A stretch of 32,490 nt of DNA, from contig NZ_LYVQ01000057.1 in assembly GCF_001984095.1 (NCBI RefSeq), forward strand, positions 1-32,490, read 5' to 3'. The position numbers and the translations under genes are program-made. Under the pieces are notes generated by a model. That model was not told where the DNA came from. It searched no databases and saw only the letters and a program-made list of their open reading frames with translations. Positions 1-8,187 of the stretch are shown in pieces; position 1 is the stretch's first letter; each line of letters opens with the position of its first letter. The DNA is from Pelomonas sp. KK5 (lineage in GTDB: Bacteria > Pseudomonadota > Gammaproteobacteria > Burkholderiales > Burkholderiaceae_C).

Positions 1-321
1 CCGCGCGCCCCACTGCCAGGTCTTCACGCCCGCCTCGTCCATGAACTGCGGGGCGAGGTTCCAGCCGATGCTGTTGTCGGTGGAGGCGAAGAAGCCGTTG
101 GGCGCGGCGTAGTCGAAGGCGGGCCAGAGCGCGTGGTCCTGCTTCGTGGCGCCGGGCGCGGCCGGCCAGCCGCGCGCGCTGAGGCCGGCCGACAGCGTCG
201 ATTCGGCAGGCGGTGCGTCGATCAGCAGCAGCGTGCCCGCGGCCAGCGCCGGCGTGCCGCTGCACAGCAGGCCGCAGGCGAGGCCCAGCGCAAGAGGCCC
301 GCGGCGATGACAGGATTTCAT
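1..321 (-). CDS. Probable MipA/OmpV family outer-membrane protein, N-terminal part
   Basis: The frame is open from an ATG at 321 to the window edge, giving 107 residues without a stop, so the C-terminal part lies outside. Residues 1-27 form a clear signal peptide: basic start, hydrophobic core, and an ALA|A cleavage site. The mature part contains a motif with Pro-Ala-Phe-Asp-Tyr, then Asn-Gly-Phe-Phe-Ala-Ser-Thr, then Gly-Trp-Asn-Leu. This resembles the first barrel strands of MipA/OmpV (MltA-interacting) proteins, which sit in the outer membrane as small beta-barrels. The family call rests on motif resemblance over one third of the expected length, so another small outer-membrane barrel is possible. 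The 208 bases between this gene and the divergent hydrolase at 530 must hold both promoters. I see no convincing -35/-10 pair there. Confidence 0.55.
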   Translation of the reverse strand, partial: MKSCHRRGPLALGLACGLLCSGTPALAAGTLLLIDAPPAESTLSAGLSARGWPAAPGATKQDHALWPAFDYAAPNGFFASTDNSIGWNLAPQFMDEAGVKTWQWGAR

Positions 322-529
322 GTCAGGCGATTGAAGGGAAGACGGTCGAAGAATCATCCAGCGGCGCGCTGCATAACGCGCAAGAAGCACTGACACGAAG
401 CCAAGCAAAGCGCCCTTCATAGCTCTGACTACCTGACCGCATACCGACCACCCTTGCTCTGCCCCCGCGTATCGGCGTGACCCGTTCGTTCCAGGCACAA
501 AGCCTCTTAGACTCCGCCGCCTTGCGTCC

Positions 530-1435
530 ATGCATGCGGAACGCCGCCAAGCCCTTTCAATGTCGACCGATTCAGCGATCCTGCCCGTGCGCCGGCTCAT
601 CCTCCTCCATGGCCTGGCGAGCACGCCCAAGGAGTTCAGCCTGCTGCACCACCCGCTGCGGCGCCTGGGCCTGCAGCTCGAATGCCCGACCGTGCCCGGC
701 TACAGCCACGGCATGCTCGCCACCGATGCCCGCTGGACCGACTGGGTCGATGCGGCCACGACGGCCGTCGCCGCGCTGCTGGAGGACGGCGAGCCTGCCA
801 TCATCGGCGGCCTGTGTTCCGGCGCGATGCTGGCCCTGGCCGTGGCGGACCGCCTGCCGCGCGCCCCGCTGCGCGGCCTGGCGCTGCTGTCGCCGCTGCT
901 GGCCTACAACGGCTGGGGCCTGCCCTGGTGGTACCGGCTGCGCCACATCGCCTACGGGCTGGGCATCTCGCGCTGGTTCGCCATGTCCGAGCGCGAGCCC
1001 TACGGCCTGAAGAACGAGCGCATGCGCCAGTGGGTGCGGGCGCAGATGGACGGCGTCGAGGCCACGCTGGTGGGGCCGGCCAGCGTGCCGCTGAACGTGG
1101 TGCGCCAGAGCGAGCTGCTGTCCCGGCATGCGCGCAGCCTGCTGGACGAGCAGCACCGCCCGCTGCTGGCCCTGCACGCCCGCGAGGACGAGATCTGCCG
1201 CCTCGACACGGTCCGCAAGGCCTTCGAGCGCCAGCGCAGCGGCGTCGCCCGGCTCGAGGTCCTGGAGAACAGCTACCACATGGTCAGCGCCGACAACGAC
1301 CGCCAGCAGGTGGCCGAGCTGATCGCCGGCTTCGCCGCCCGGCTGAGGCCCGGCGGCGACCACGCACGCACCGCCAGCGCCACCCACTTCCCCACCAGCC
1401 CGCGCATCGCGGACGCCTACGCCAGGACTTCATGA
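530..1435 (+). CDS. Alpha/beta hydrolase (serine hydrolase / lipase-like)
   Basis: This 301-residue protein has an alpha/beta-hydrolase fold. It shows an oxyanion-type HGLAST loop near residue 27, the nucleophile elbow Gly-Leu-Cys-Ser-Gly with Ser97, an acid in the REDE segment (Asp220) and a His in the NSYHMVS segment (His250), in the canonical Ser-Asp-His order. It lacks a signal peptide and should act in the cytoplasm. A second Met at codon 11 (position 560) starts just before the conserved core and may be the true start; neither start has a good ribosome binding site. The stop overlaps the start of the acyl carrier protein gene in an ATGA, so translation is probably coupled. Context suggests it acts on acyl-ACP or acyl-CoA thioesters, as a thioesterase or acyltransferase. 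That role is inferred; the fold alone gives no substrate. Confidence 0.85.
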   Translation: MHAERRQALSMSTDSAILPVRRLILLHGLASTPKEFSLLHHPLRRLGLQLECPTVPGYSHGMLATDARWTDWVDAATTAVAALLEDGEPAIIGGLCSGAMLALAVADRLPRAPLRGLALLSPLLAYNGWGLPWWYRLRHIAYGLGISRWFAMSEREPYGLKNERMRQWVRAQMDGVEATLVGPASVPLNVVRQSELLSRHARSLLDEQHRPLLALHAREDEICRLDTVRKAFERQRSGVARLEVLENSYHMVSADNDRQQVAELIAGFAARLRPGGDHARTASATHFPTSPRIADAYARTS

Positions 1436-1683
1436 TCATGAACAGCATCGAGCGCCTCCAGGATCTCATCCACGACAAGTTCGACGTGGACAAGAGCAAG
1501 ATGGACGCCGACGCGCCCTTCGCCGACTACAACATCGACTCGCTGACGCTGGCCGAGCTGATCTTCACGATCGAGGACGAGTTCCACGTCACCGTGCCCG
1601 ACTCGGCCGCCACGTCCATCACCACGCTGCGCGGCCTGGCGCAGATGCTGGATTCGCTGACGGCCACGCCGCAAGCCGCATGA
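1432..1683 (+). CDS. Acyl carrier protein
   Basis: This is an 83-residue acyl carrier protein of normal length. The phosphopantetheine attachment motif is Asp36-Ser37-Leu38 within YNIDSLTLAEL at the start of helix II. It is followed by the acidic stretch typical of ACPs (TIEDEFHVTVPD). The start overlaps the hydrolase stop as ATGA at 1432-1435; an in-frame Met at 1438 is an alternative. The stop overlaps the ketosynthase start at 1680-1683. It is not the housekeeping acpP, because the fab neighbours (fabD, fabG) are absent and the sequence departs from the near-invariant AcpP helix II. It probably serves the adjacent synthase and hydrolase as a dedicated carrier. A 4'-phosphopantetheinyl transferase is not encoded in the window. 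Confidence 0.92.
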   Translation: MIMNSIERLQDLIHDKFDVDKSKMDADAPFADYNIDSLTLAELIFTIEDEFHVTVPDSAATSITTLRGLAQMLDSLTATPQAA

Positions 1684-2906
1684 CCACCAGCTCGCGCGTC
1701 GGCATCGTCGGGCTCGGCCTGTCGAGCCCGCTCGGCGCGGACCTCGACGGTGCCTGGGCGCGGCTGATGGCGGGCGAGTCCGCCATCGGGCTCATGAGCT
1801 TCGAGGGCCTGCCCGACATCGCCGCCGCGCGAGTCCAGGAAGACGTGGCCGCCGTGCTGCCCAAGCTCCAGCAGGTCGGCACCGAGCGCGTCAGCCAGAT
1901 GGCGCTGGCGGCGGCGCGCCGGTCGATCGACGATGCCGGCTGCGGCCCCTGGGCGGATGCCGAGCGCGTCGGCCTCTACCTCGGCACCGGCATGGGCGGG
2001 GCGTCCACGATCGACTCGGCCTACGCCGCGCTGTATGCGGGCCGGCGGGTGCCGCCGCTCACCGTGCCGACCAGCATGGTGAACGCCGCCGCGGCCCAAC
2101 TGGCCCTGCAATGCCAGATCCGCGGCCCCGTGCTGACCTACGCCGTCGCCTGCGCGTCCAGCGCCGCCGCGCTGGCCGAAGCGGCGCACGCGCTGCGCCG
2201 CGGCGAGGTCGACGTGGCCATCGCCGGCGGCGTCGAAGCGGTGCTGACCAAGGGCACGGTCGCCGCCTGGCAGGCGCTGCGCACGCTGGCCCCGCCGCAC
2301 GAGGCCGACCCGGCGCGCAGCTGCCGGCCCTTCTCGCCCGACCGGGCCGGCCTGGTGCTCGGCGAAGGCGCGGCCTTCTTCGTGCTGCAGCGCGAGGACG
2401 ATGCCCTGCGCGAAGGCCGGCGCATCCGCGCCTGGCTGGCCGGCAGCGCGATCAGCTGCGACGCCGCCCACCTCACCAACCCGGACCAGCGCGGCCAGAT
2501 GGCGGCGCTGCGCCGCGCGCTGGCCGCGGCGGGCCTGCAGCCCGCCGACGTCGGCTACTGCAATGCACACGGCACCGCCACGGTCGCGGGCGATCCGGTC
2601 GAATGCGCCGCGCTGCGCGAGCTGTGGGCCGAGGCCGCGCCGGCCCTGCGCGTCAGCTCCACCAAGGCCGCGCACGGCCATATGCTGGGCGCGGCCGGTG
2701 CGGTCGAGGCGCTGTGGACGGTGCTCGCGCTGGAGCGCGGCGAGATCCCGCCGACCGCCGGCACGCAGGCGCTGGACCCGGCCTGCACCGGCCTCGGCCA
2801 TGTGCTCGGCCAGGGCGAACGGGCCGCCGGCCTGCGCCATGCGCTGAGCAATTCCTTCGCCTTCGGCGGCACCAACGTCAGCCTGGTGTTCTCGAAGGCC
2901 GAGTGA
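1680..2906 (+). CDS. Beta-ketoacyl-ACP synthase (FabF-like)
   Basis: This 408-residue condensing enzyme has the full thiolase-fold catalytic triad: Cys158 in the VACASS nucleophile elbow, His297 in CNAHGTAT and His334 in AHGHMLGAAG, with the supporting Lys329. Length and motifs match FabF/KAS II-type synthases, which perform decarboxylative Claisen condensation of malonyl-ACP onto an acyl primer. It overlaps the ACP gene by four bases, so hydrolase, ACP and synthase form one transcript with probable translational coupling. No ketoreductase, dehydratase or acyltransferase lies beside it. The chain must therefore be reduced by housekeeping enzymes, or only one condensation takes place. Its TGA is immediately followed by the stop codon of the convergent gene, leaving no terminator space. 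A chain-length-factor-like inactive paralogue can be excluded because the Cys is present. Confidence 0.92.
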   Translation: MTTSSRVGIVGLGLSSPLGADLDGAWARLMAGESAIGLMSFEGLPDIAAARVQEDVAAVLPKLQQVGTERVSQMALAAARRSIDDAGCGPWADAERVGLYLGTGMGGASTIDSAYAALYAGRRVPPLTVPTSMVNAAAAQLALQCQIRGPVLTYAVACASSAAALAEAAHALRRGEVDVAIAGGVEAVLTKGTVAAWQALRTLAPPHEADPARSCRPFSPDRAGLVLGEGAAFFVLQREDDALREGRRIRAWLAGSAISCDAAHLTNPDQRGQMAALRRALAAAGLQPADVGYCNAHGTATVAGDPVECAALRELWAEAAPALRVSSTKAAHGHMLGAAGAVEALWTVLALERGEIPPTAGTQALDPACTGLGHVLGQGERAAGLRHALSNSFAFGGTNVSLVFSKAE

Positions 2907-3287
2907 TCACATATTGCGTTCCTTCAGCGCCTCGAGCTGCTTCTTGGTCATCACGCCGCGGTTGACGAGGTTGTCGCGCGCCTTGTCAAGATCCGGCACC
3001 TTGACGCCGTCGGTGGTGAGCTTGAGGCTGGTGAACTCCTTCTTCGTGGAGCCGATGCGCATGCCGTAGGTGAGGAACTGGCCGTCGAAGTCGAGGAAGA
3101 ACTCGGCCGGCTTGCCCTTGTTCTTCTCCATCAGCGCGGTGTATTCCTTGATCTCCTTGTCGGAGAGGTTCAGCGAGCTGGACATCATCGGCACGCCGAT
3201 CTTGTTGGTGATCTCGGTGCGCGCGGTCTTGTCCATGAAGTCGATACGGTCCGCGACCTTGGCGGTCTGCAATACAACCAGTGGCAT
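2907..3287 (-). CDS. Conserved-looking hypothetical protein, 126 aa
   Basis: I do not recognise this protein. The start at 3287 is chosen because GAGGAG lies 8 bases upstream on the minus strand; the frame runs 28 codons further up but without such a site. The product is soluble and charged, with no signal peptide or membrane segment. It has a Lys-rich C-terminal half, a segment FFLDFDGQFLTYGMRIGSTK that looks like beta strands, and a helical C-terminus ending in a KKQLEALKERNM-type stretch. Codon use matches the neighbours, and the purposeful ribosome binding site supports a real gene. Its stop codon abuts the stop of the ketosynthase gene with no gap. It is divergent from the aldo/keto reductase across 170 bases. 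Confidence 0.75.
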   Translation of the reverse strand: MPLVVLQTAKVADRIDFMDKTARTEITNKIGVPMMSSSLNLSDKEIKEYTALMEKNKGKPAEFFLDFDGQFLTYGMRIGSTKKEFTSLKLTTDGVKVPDLDKARDNLVNRGVMTKKQLEALKERNM

Positions 3288-3457
3288 GGTGGAACACTCC
3301 TCTGCGTTGGGGGCGGCGAGCGGCCTGACCCGGGGATTCGATCCTATGGGGCTGCAATGGCCAGCGTCCATCCGTCCTTGCGCTGATTTGTGTCGTTATG
3401 TCCGCTGCGTTGACGAAGGAGAATCACCGCATCGCCACCACGGCCATCACCACCACC

Positions 3458-4318
3458 ATGCGCACGATTGAACTGCCCGGCGGCACCGCCGTTCCACTGG
3501 CGATGCCCGTCCTCGGCCTGGGCACCTGGCGCTTCGGGGAGTCGCGCGGCAGCCGCGCCGCCGAGGTCGCCGCGGTACGCCAGGCGCTGGAACTCGGCTA
3601 CCGGTTGATCGACACCGCCGAGATGTACGGCGAAGGCGCTGCCGAGGAGATCGTGGGCATCGCGCTGGCCGAGGCCATGCGGGCCGGCGACGTCCGGCGC
3701 GAAGACCTCACGATCGTCAGCAAGGTCTACCCGCACAACGCCAGCCGAACGGGCACCCGGGCCGCCTGCGACCGCAGCCGTCGTCGCCTGGGTCTGGACA
3801 CGGTCGACGTCTACCTGCTGCACTGGCGTGGCCAGCATCCGCTCGCGTACACGGTCGAGGCGATGCAGGCGCTGGCCGCGGCCGGCAGCATCCGGCGCTG
3901 GGGCGTCAGCAACTTCGACGTGGACGACATGGAGGAGCTGCAGGCGATCAGCGGCGACTGCGTGCTGAACCAGGTCTGGTACTCGCTCGGCGAGCGCAAC
4001 CCGGAGTACGCGCTGCTGCCCTGGCTGCGCGAGCGCGGCATGCCGCTGATGGCCTACAGCCCGATCGACCAGGGGCGCATGGCGAAGGACAAGGTGCTGG
4101 CAGAGATCGGCCGCGCGCGCGGCGTGTCGGCCACGCAGGTGGCGTTGGCCGGCCTGCTGGCGGAGCCTGGCGTGGTGGTGATCCCGAAGGCGACCAGCGC
4201 CGCCCACCTGCAGGAGAACCTGGCGGCCGCCACGCTCAGCCTGGGCGACGACGAGATGCGGGCGATCGAGCAGCGCTTTCCGCGGCCCAGCGGCAAGGCG
4301 CCGCTGGCGATGAACTAG
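3458..4318 (+). CDS. Aldo/keto reductase
   Basis: This 286-residue NADPH-dependent oxidoreductase has the (beta/alpha)8 barrel of the AKR superfamily. The catalytic tetrad is visible: Asp52 and Tyr57 in DTAEMYGEG, Lys89 in VSKVYPHNAS and His122 in LLHW. The cofactor region PKATSAAHLQEN lies near the C-terminus. It reduces aldehydes or ketones in the cytosol; the substrate is unknown. The frame extends upstream to an ATG at 3398. I prefer 3458 because residues 1-25 then match the usual AKR N-terminus with Gly-Leu-Gly-Thr-Trp at 20-24. The intervening bases are a CAC/CAT-rich stretch, and neither start has a well-placed ribosome binding site. The TAG overlaps the convergent dehydrogenase stop at 4315-4318. 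Confidence 0.88.
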   Translation: MRTIELPGGTAVPLAMPVLGLGTWRFGESRGSRAAEVAAVRQALELGYRLIDTAEMYGEGAAEEIVGIALAEAMRAGDVRREDLTIVSKVYPHNASRTGTRAACDRSRRRLGLDTVDVYLLHWRGQHPLAYTVEAMQALAAAGSIRRWGVSNFDVDDMEELQAISGDCVLNQVWYSLGERNPEYALLPWLRERGMPLMAYSPIDQGRMAKDKVLAEIGRARGVSATQVALAGLLAEPGVVVIPKATSAAHLQENLAAATLSLGDDEMRAIEQRFPRPSGKAPLAMN

Positions 4319-5964
4319 GCCGGAAAGGCACGCTGCAGCAAGGCCTCCACATCGAGGCCGCGGGTATCGATGCCACCGGCCACGCGGCCCCAGCGGGCAT
4401 CGAGCCGCGTAGCGACGAAGGCCTGCGCGACGGCAGGCGGCGCATCGCGATGCAGCAGCACGGCCATGGCCGCCAGCACCAGGCGTTCGGCCAGGCGGCG
4501 GCCCAGCGCTTCCAGCTCGGCGGGCGGGGTCGTCGTCACCAGCTCGCGCAGCGCCTGCACCTCGGCCACGAGACGCGGTTCGCCGGCCGCATCGCGCGCC
4601 AGCTCGTCGAGGATCGCGAAGAAGCCCTCCGGCTCGCGGCCGATGGCGCGCATCACGTCCAGGCACATCACATTGCCCGAGCCTTCCCAGATCGAGTTGA
4701 CCGGCGCCTCGCGGAACAGGCGCGCCATGATGCCGTCGTCGATATAGCCGTTGCCGCCCAGCACCTCCATCGCCTCGCCGGTCAGCTCCACCGCGCGCTT
4801 GCAGACCCAGAACTTGGCGGCCGGCGTCATGATGCGCATCCAGGCGCGCTGCGTGGGCTCATGCTGGTTCTCGTAGCCCTCGCACAGCCGCATCATCAGC
4901 GCGACGTTGCCCTCGTTCTCCAGTGCCAGGTCGGCCAGCACCGCGCGCATCAGCGGCTGCTCCACCAGCAGGTGGCCGAAGGCCCTGCGGCCGCGGGCAT
5001 ACGAGAGCGCCTGCACCAGCGCCTGCCGCAGGATGCCGGCGCTGCCGACGACGCAGTTCAGCCGCGTGTAGGTGGCCATCTCGATGATGGTCGGGATGCC
5101 GCGGCCGGGCTCGCCGAGCAGCACGCCATAGGCGTCGTGGAACTCGACCTCGGAGCTGCTGTTGCTGCGGTTGCCGAGCTTGTTCTTCAGGCGCTGGATG
5201 TGGACGGCGTTCTTCGTGCCGTCGGGCCGCCAGCGCGGCACGAAGAAGCAGCCGGGGCTGCCGTCCCCGGTCTTGGCCACGACCAGGTGCGCATCGCACA
5301 TCGGCGCGGAGAAGAACCACTTGTGGCCGCGGATGCGGTACTCGTTGCCGCGGCCCGCCTCGCCCACCGGCGTGGCGGTCGTCGTGTTGGCGCGCACGTC
5401 GGAGCCGCCCTGCTTCTCGGTCATGCCCATGCCGATCAGGATCGAGCGCTTCTGCGCGATCGGCACGTCGCGCTCGTCGTAGTCGGTGGAGACGAGCTTG
5501 TCCTGCAGCTGCGCCCACAGCGCGGGCTCCTTCTGCAGCACGGGAATGGCGGCCTGCGTCATCGTGGCCGGGCACAGCACGCCGGCCTCGACCTGGCCCT
5601 GCAGGTAAAAGCCCGCAGCCCAGGCGGCCCAGCGGCCTTGCCTGTCGTTGTCGAAGGGGAGCGAGACCAGGCCCTGGCGGCGGTACATCGCCGCGAGCGC
5701 GTGCCAGCTCGGGTGAAAATCGATGAAGTCGACGCGGCGGCCGCGCTTGTCGAAGAGCTGCAGTTCGGGCGTGTGCTCGTTGGCCTGCTCGCCGAGGCCG
5801 AAGCTGCGGCCGAGTTCCTCGCTGTAGCGCGAGAGGCCGGGCACGAAGCTCTCGGCGCCGGCCCGCTGCAGCGCTTCGAGCAGCGGCGCGTCGGTGTCCA
5901 GCAAGTTGTAGTCGCGCCGTTCATCGACCTGGTTGGCGATCTCATGGGTCTGCCAGGCTTCCAT
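4315..5964 (-). CDS. AidB-like acyl-CoA dehydrogenase family protein
   Basis: This is a 549-residue flavoprotein of the acyl-CoA dehydrogenase superfamily. The N-terminal segment THEIANQ..DYNLLDTD is typical of the AidB subgroup, and the overall length is close to E. coli AidB rather than the roughly 380 residues of ordinary acyl-CoA dehydrogenases. Other landmarks are GMGMTEKQGGSDVRANTT near residue 190, GHKWFFSAPMCDA, and SIWEGSGNVMCLDV with the candidate catalytic Glu427. AidB has weak isovaleryl-CoA dehydrogenase activity and is tied to the alkylation-damage response in E. coli. Degradative acyl-CoA oxidation is the alternative here. I chose 5964 because GGAG lies nine bases upstream; Met codons at 5979 and 5997 are also in frame. 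It is divergent from a TetR gene that may control it. Confidence 0.85.
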   Translation of the reverse strand: MEAWQTHEIANQVDERRDYNLLDTDAPLLEALQRAGAESFVPGLSRYSEELGRSFGLGEQANEHTPELQLFDKRGRRVDFIDFHPSWHALAAMYRRQGLVSLPFDNDRQGRWAAWAAGFYLQGQVEAGVLCPATMTQAAIPVLQKEPALWAQLQDKLVSTDYDERDVPIAQKRSILIGMGMTEKQGGSDVRANTTTATPVGEAGRGNEYRIRGHKWFFSAPMCDAHLVVAKTGDGSPGCFFVPRWRPDGTKNAVHIQRLKNKLGNRSNSSSEVEFHDAYGVLLGEPGRGIPTIIEMATYTRLNCVVGSAGILRQALVQALSYARGRRAFGHLLVEQPLMRAVLADLALENEGNVALMMRLCEGYENQHEPTQRAWMRIMTPAAKFWVCKRAVELTGEAMEVLGGNGYIDDGIMARLFREAPVNSIWEGSGNVMCLDVMRAIGREPEGFFAILDELARDAAGEPRLVAEVQALRELVTTTPPAELEALGRRLAERLVLAAMAVLLHRDAPPAVAQAFVATRLDARWGRVAGGIDTRGLDVEALLQRAFPA

Positions 5965-5983
5965 TGCATTCGTCTCCATCGGT

Positions 5984-5991
5984 GATCGATC
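5984..5991. promoter_or_regulatory. Candidate TetR half-site palindrome (weak)
   Basis: GATCGATC is self-complementary and lies in the 44-base gap between the divergent AidB-like dehydrogenase and tetR starts, where a shared operator is expected. It is only 8 bases long and common by chance, so this is a pointer rather than a call. Confidence 0.2.
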
Positions 5992-6008
5992 GTCCAAGTC
6001 TAGGAAAA

Positions 6009-6659
6009 ATGAGCCGCAACAGTGTTCGGGTTTCGCCAGCCGCCGGCAGCACCCGGCGCAAGCCCAGCCAGTCCCGGGCGCGGGTCAGCGCCGAGGCGCT
6101 GCAGCAGGCCTTTGTTCGGGTTCTGCTGGAACACCAGGGCCGCCTGGCGAAGGTGACCGTGCGCGAGGTGGCGGCGGTGGCCGGCGTCGGCGTGGGCACC
6201 TTCTACGAATACGCGGCGAACATGCGCGGCCTGGCAGCGCTGACGATCCACCTGCGCGTGAAGGCGCTGGCGGCGCAGCTGCAGGCCTGCGCGGAGGCGC
6301 ATCGGGAAGCACCGCTGCCCGCGCGGGTCGAGGCGATGCTGGACCTGCAGCTCGCGCAGATCGCCGACGATCGGGAAGCCTGGGCCGCGCTGTTCCGGCT
6401 CGAACGCGAGGTCACGGCGCCCGAGGTCTACGCGCGGCAGTACGAGCAGTGGGTCGCGCTGTGGCAGCAGGCGCTCGGCGATGAAGTGCCGCCCGCACGC
6501 GCGGCGACGGTGGCACGGATGCTCCACAGCATCGGTTACGGCGCCGTCACGCAGGCCCTGCTGACGCTGGGCCCGGCCTTCGACGCCCAGGGCTCGCTGC
6601 GCGAGGAACTGCTGCTGGCGATGCACGCGTATCTGGCCGCCGCGAGTACCCGAACGTAA
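6009..6659 (+). CDS. TetR/AcrR family transcriptional regulator
   Basis: This 216-residue protein has an N-terminal TetR DNA-binding domain after a basic tail of about 20 residues. The helix-turn-helix lies around residues 50-75 (VTVREVAAVAGVGVGTFYEY, then a helix rich in Ala/Leu), followed by an all-helical ligand-binding and dimerisation domain. An upstream in-frame ATG at 5964 would make it overlap the divergent gene. The start at 6009 is preferred because AGGA lies just upstream at 6002-6005 and the homologous core begins soon after. It is divergent from the AidB-like dehydrogenase with 44 bases between starts, a classic arrangement for local repression and autoregulation. Its ligand is unknown; an acyl-CoA would fit the neighbour. 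It is not the regulator of the downstream sugar operon, which carries its own LacI protein. Confidence 0.86.
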   Translation: MSRNSVRVSPAAGSTRRKPSQSRARVSAEALQQAFVRVLLEHQGRLAKVTVREVAAVAGVGVGTFYEYAANMRGLAALTIHLRVKALAAQLQACAEAHREAPLPARVEAMLDLQLAQIADDREAWAALFRLEREVTAPEVYARQYEQWVALWQQALGDEVPPARAATVARMLHSIGYGAVTQALLTLGPAFDAQGSLREELLLAMHAYLAAASTRT

Positions 6660-6734
6660 CTTTGCAAAGCCGTCGAGTTTGAGGGTTATCCCCAATGACT
6701 CGCAGCCGCCCGACTGCTGCAATAGCGCCACTTT

Positions 6735-6750
6735 TTGGAAACGGTTCCAA
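6735..6750. promoter_or_regulatory. LacI-family operator upstream of the beta-glucosidase operon
   Basis: The sequence TTGGAAACGGTTCCAA is an inverted repeat with perfect 6-base arms and the central CG step that LacI-family proteins require. Its core 6736-6749 fits TGGNANCGNTNCCA, the consensus used by sugar-responsive LacI regulators of the CebR/BglR kind, at every fixed position. It lies 48 bases before the GH1 start codon, where bound repressor would block RNA polymerase. The LacI gene at the far end of the same operon (12578-13621) is the obvious partner. That link is inferred from position and family. Confidence 0.85.
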
Positions 6751-6798
6751 TCCGAAATTCCAGAGCACTACAACAGCAGTTCAAGGACGAGACAAAGC

Positions 6799-8148
6799 AT
6801 GTCGACCCTGCGCCTCCAGCCGCCGGCCGCATTGGCCACCCCCGACTTCCTCTGGGGCGTCGCCACCGCCTCCTTCCAGATCGAAGGCGCCTGGGCCACC
6901 GACGGCCGCCTGCCCTGCATCTGGGGCACCTTCTGCAACACGCCCGGCAAGATCCTCAACAACGACACCGGCGAGTTCGCCTGCGACCACTACCACCGCT
7001 GGGCCGAGGACGTGGACCTGATGGCCCACCTGGGCGTGGACGCCTACCGCCTCTCCACCGCCTGGGGCCGCGTGATGGACGAGAAGGGCAACCCCAACCA
7101 CAAGGGCCTGGACTTCTACAAGCGCCTGCTGGACCGCCTGCAGGAAAAGGGCATCCAGCCCTGGGTGACGCTCTACCACTGGGACCTGCCGCAGCACCTG
7201 GAAGACCGCGGCGGCTGGCTCAACCGCGACACCGCCTACCGCTTCGCCGAATACGCGGACCTGATGAGCCGCGAGCTGAAGGGCCGCGTCGCCGGCTGGA
7301 TGACGCTCAACGAGCCCTGGTGCTCCGCCTTCCTGGGCTACGGCAACGGCCACCACGCACCGGGCAAGGCCAATATCGCCTATGTGCGCCCCGCCATGCA
7401 CCACCTGCTGCTGGGCCACGGCCTGGCCCTGCCGGCGCTGAAGGCGAACGACCCGAACGCCAAGCGCGGCATCGTCGCCAACGTCGGCCGCGGCACCTCG
7501 GACAGCCAGGCCCCCGAGGACCAGGACGCCGCGATGCTCTATGAAGTCCAGCACAACAACTGGGTGCTGGACCCGCTGCTCAAGGGCACGTACCCGAAGG
7601 CGCTGGAGCGCCTGTGGCCCGAGAGCCGCCCGCTGGTGCTGGAAGGCGACATGGAGACGATCTCGCAGCCGATCGATTTCCTGGGCATCAACTACTACTT
7701 CCGGATGAACCTGCACAGCGACGGCGCCCACGGCTTCAAGGACGTGCCGCTGAAGGACGTCGAGCGCACGCAGATGGGCTGGGAGGTCCATCCGCAGGGG
7801 CTCGAGCACCTGCTGGTCAGCTTCAAGGCCCAGTACGGCGACAAGCTGCCCCCGATCTACATCACCGAGAACGGCATGGCCTCGGACGACGCCGTCGGCC
7901 CCGATGGCCAGGTGCACGACGAGCAGCGCATCAGCTTCCTGAACCGGCACCTGCAGGCCGTCGCCAACGCCAAGCAGCATGGCGTCGACGTCAAGGGTTA
8001 CTTCTGCTGGTCGCTGATGGACAACTTCGAATGGGCCTTCGGCTACGAGCGCCGCTTCGGCCTGGTTCACGTCGACTACACAACACAGAAGCGCACACCG
8101 AAAGACAGCGCGCTCCAGCTCAGGGAATTTCTGGCCGCAAGAGCCTGA
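6799..8148 (+). CDS. GH1 beta-glucosidase
   Basis: This 449-residue retaining glycoside hydrolase of family 1 has normal bacterial length. The acid/base Glu172 is in TLNEPW and the nucleophile Glu357 in YITENG. The N-terminal FLWGVATASFQIEGA and the C-terminal SLMDNFEWAFGY...RFGLVHVDY signatures are intact. No signal peptide is present, so it works in the cytoplasm, cleaving imported cellobiose or other short beta-glucosides to glucose. The frame is open 40 codons upstream. The start at 6799 is set by AAGGA at 6783-6787 and by homology, and the upstream ATG would run through the operator. It is the first gene of an operon with a sugar ABC importer and LacI regulator; the next gene starts 39 bases after its stop. 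Confidence 0.95.
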   Translation: MSTLRLQPPAALATPDFLWGVATASFQIEGAWATDGRLPCIWGTFCNTPGKILNNDTGEFACDHYHRWAEDVDLMAHLGVDAYRLSTAWGRVMDEKGNPNHKGLDFYKRLLDRLQEKGIQPWVTLYHWDLPQHLEDRGGWLNRDTAYRFAEYADLMSRELKGRVAGWMTLNEPWCSAFLGYGNGHHAPGKANIAYVRPAMHHLLLGHGLALPALKANDPNAKRGIVANVGRGTSDSQAPEDQDAAMLYEVQHNNWVLDPLLKGTYPKALERLWPESRPLVLEGDMETISQPIDFLGINYYFRMNLHSDGAHGFKDVPLKDVERTQMGWEVHPQGLEHLLVSFKAQYGDKLPPIYITENGMASDDAVGPDGQVHDEQRISFLNRHLQAVANAKQHGVDVKGYFCWSLMDNFEWAFGYERRFGLVHVDYTTQKRTPKDSALQLREFLAARA

Positions 8149-8187
8149 CTTTTTTCAACCAACGAAGTCCTACAACCGGAGACATAG

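Noticed and set aside
3430-3462. CAC/CAT-rich stretch that encodes a His-rich run in one frame before the aldo/keto reductase
   Set aside because: It is short, not periodic enough for a repeat call, and lies in a frame without support; possible engineered tag ruled out because flanks are natural sequence.
6660-6669. Perfect 10-base palindrome CTTTGCAAAG just after the tetR stop
   Set aside because: It could be a further operator, but it lacks the LacI-type TGG/CCA ends, has no matching copy and is short.
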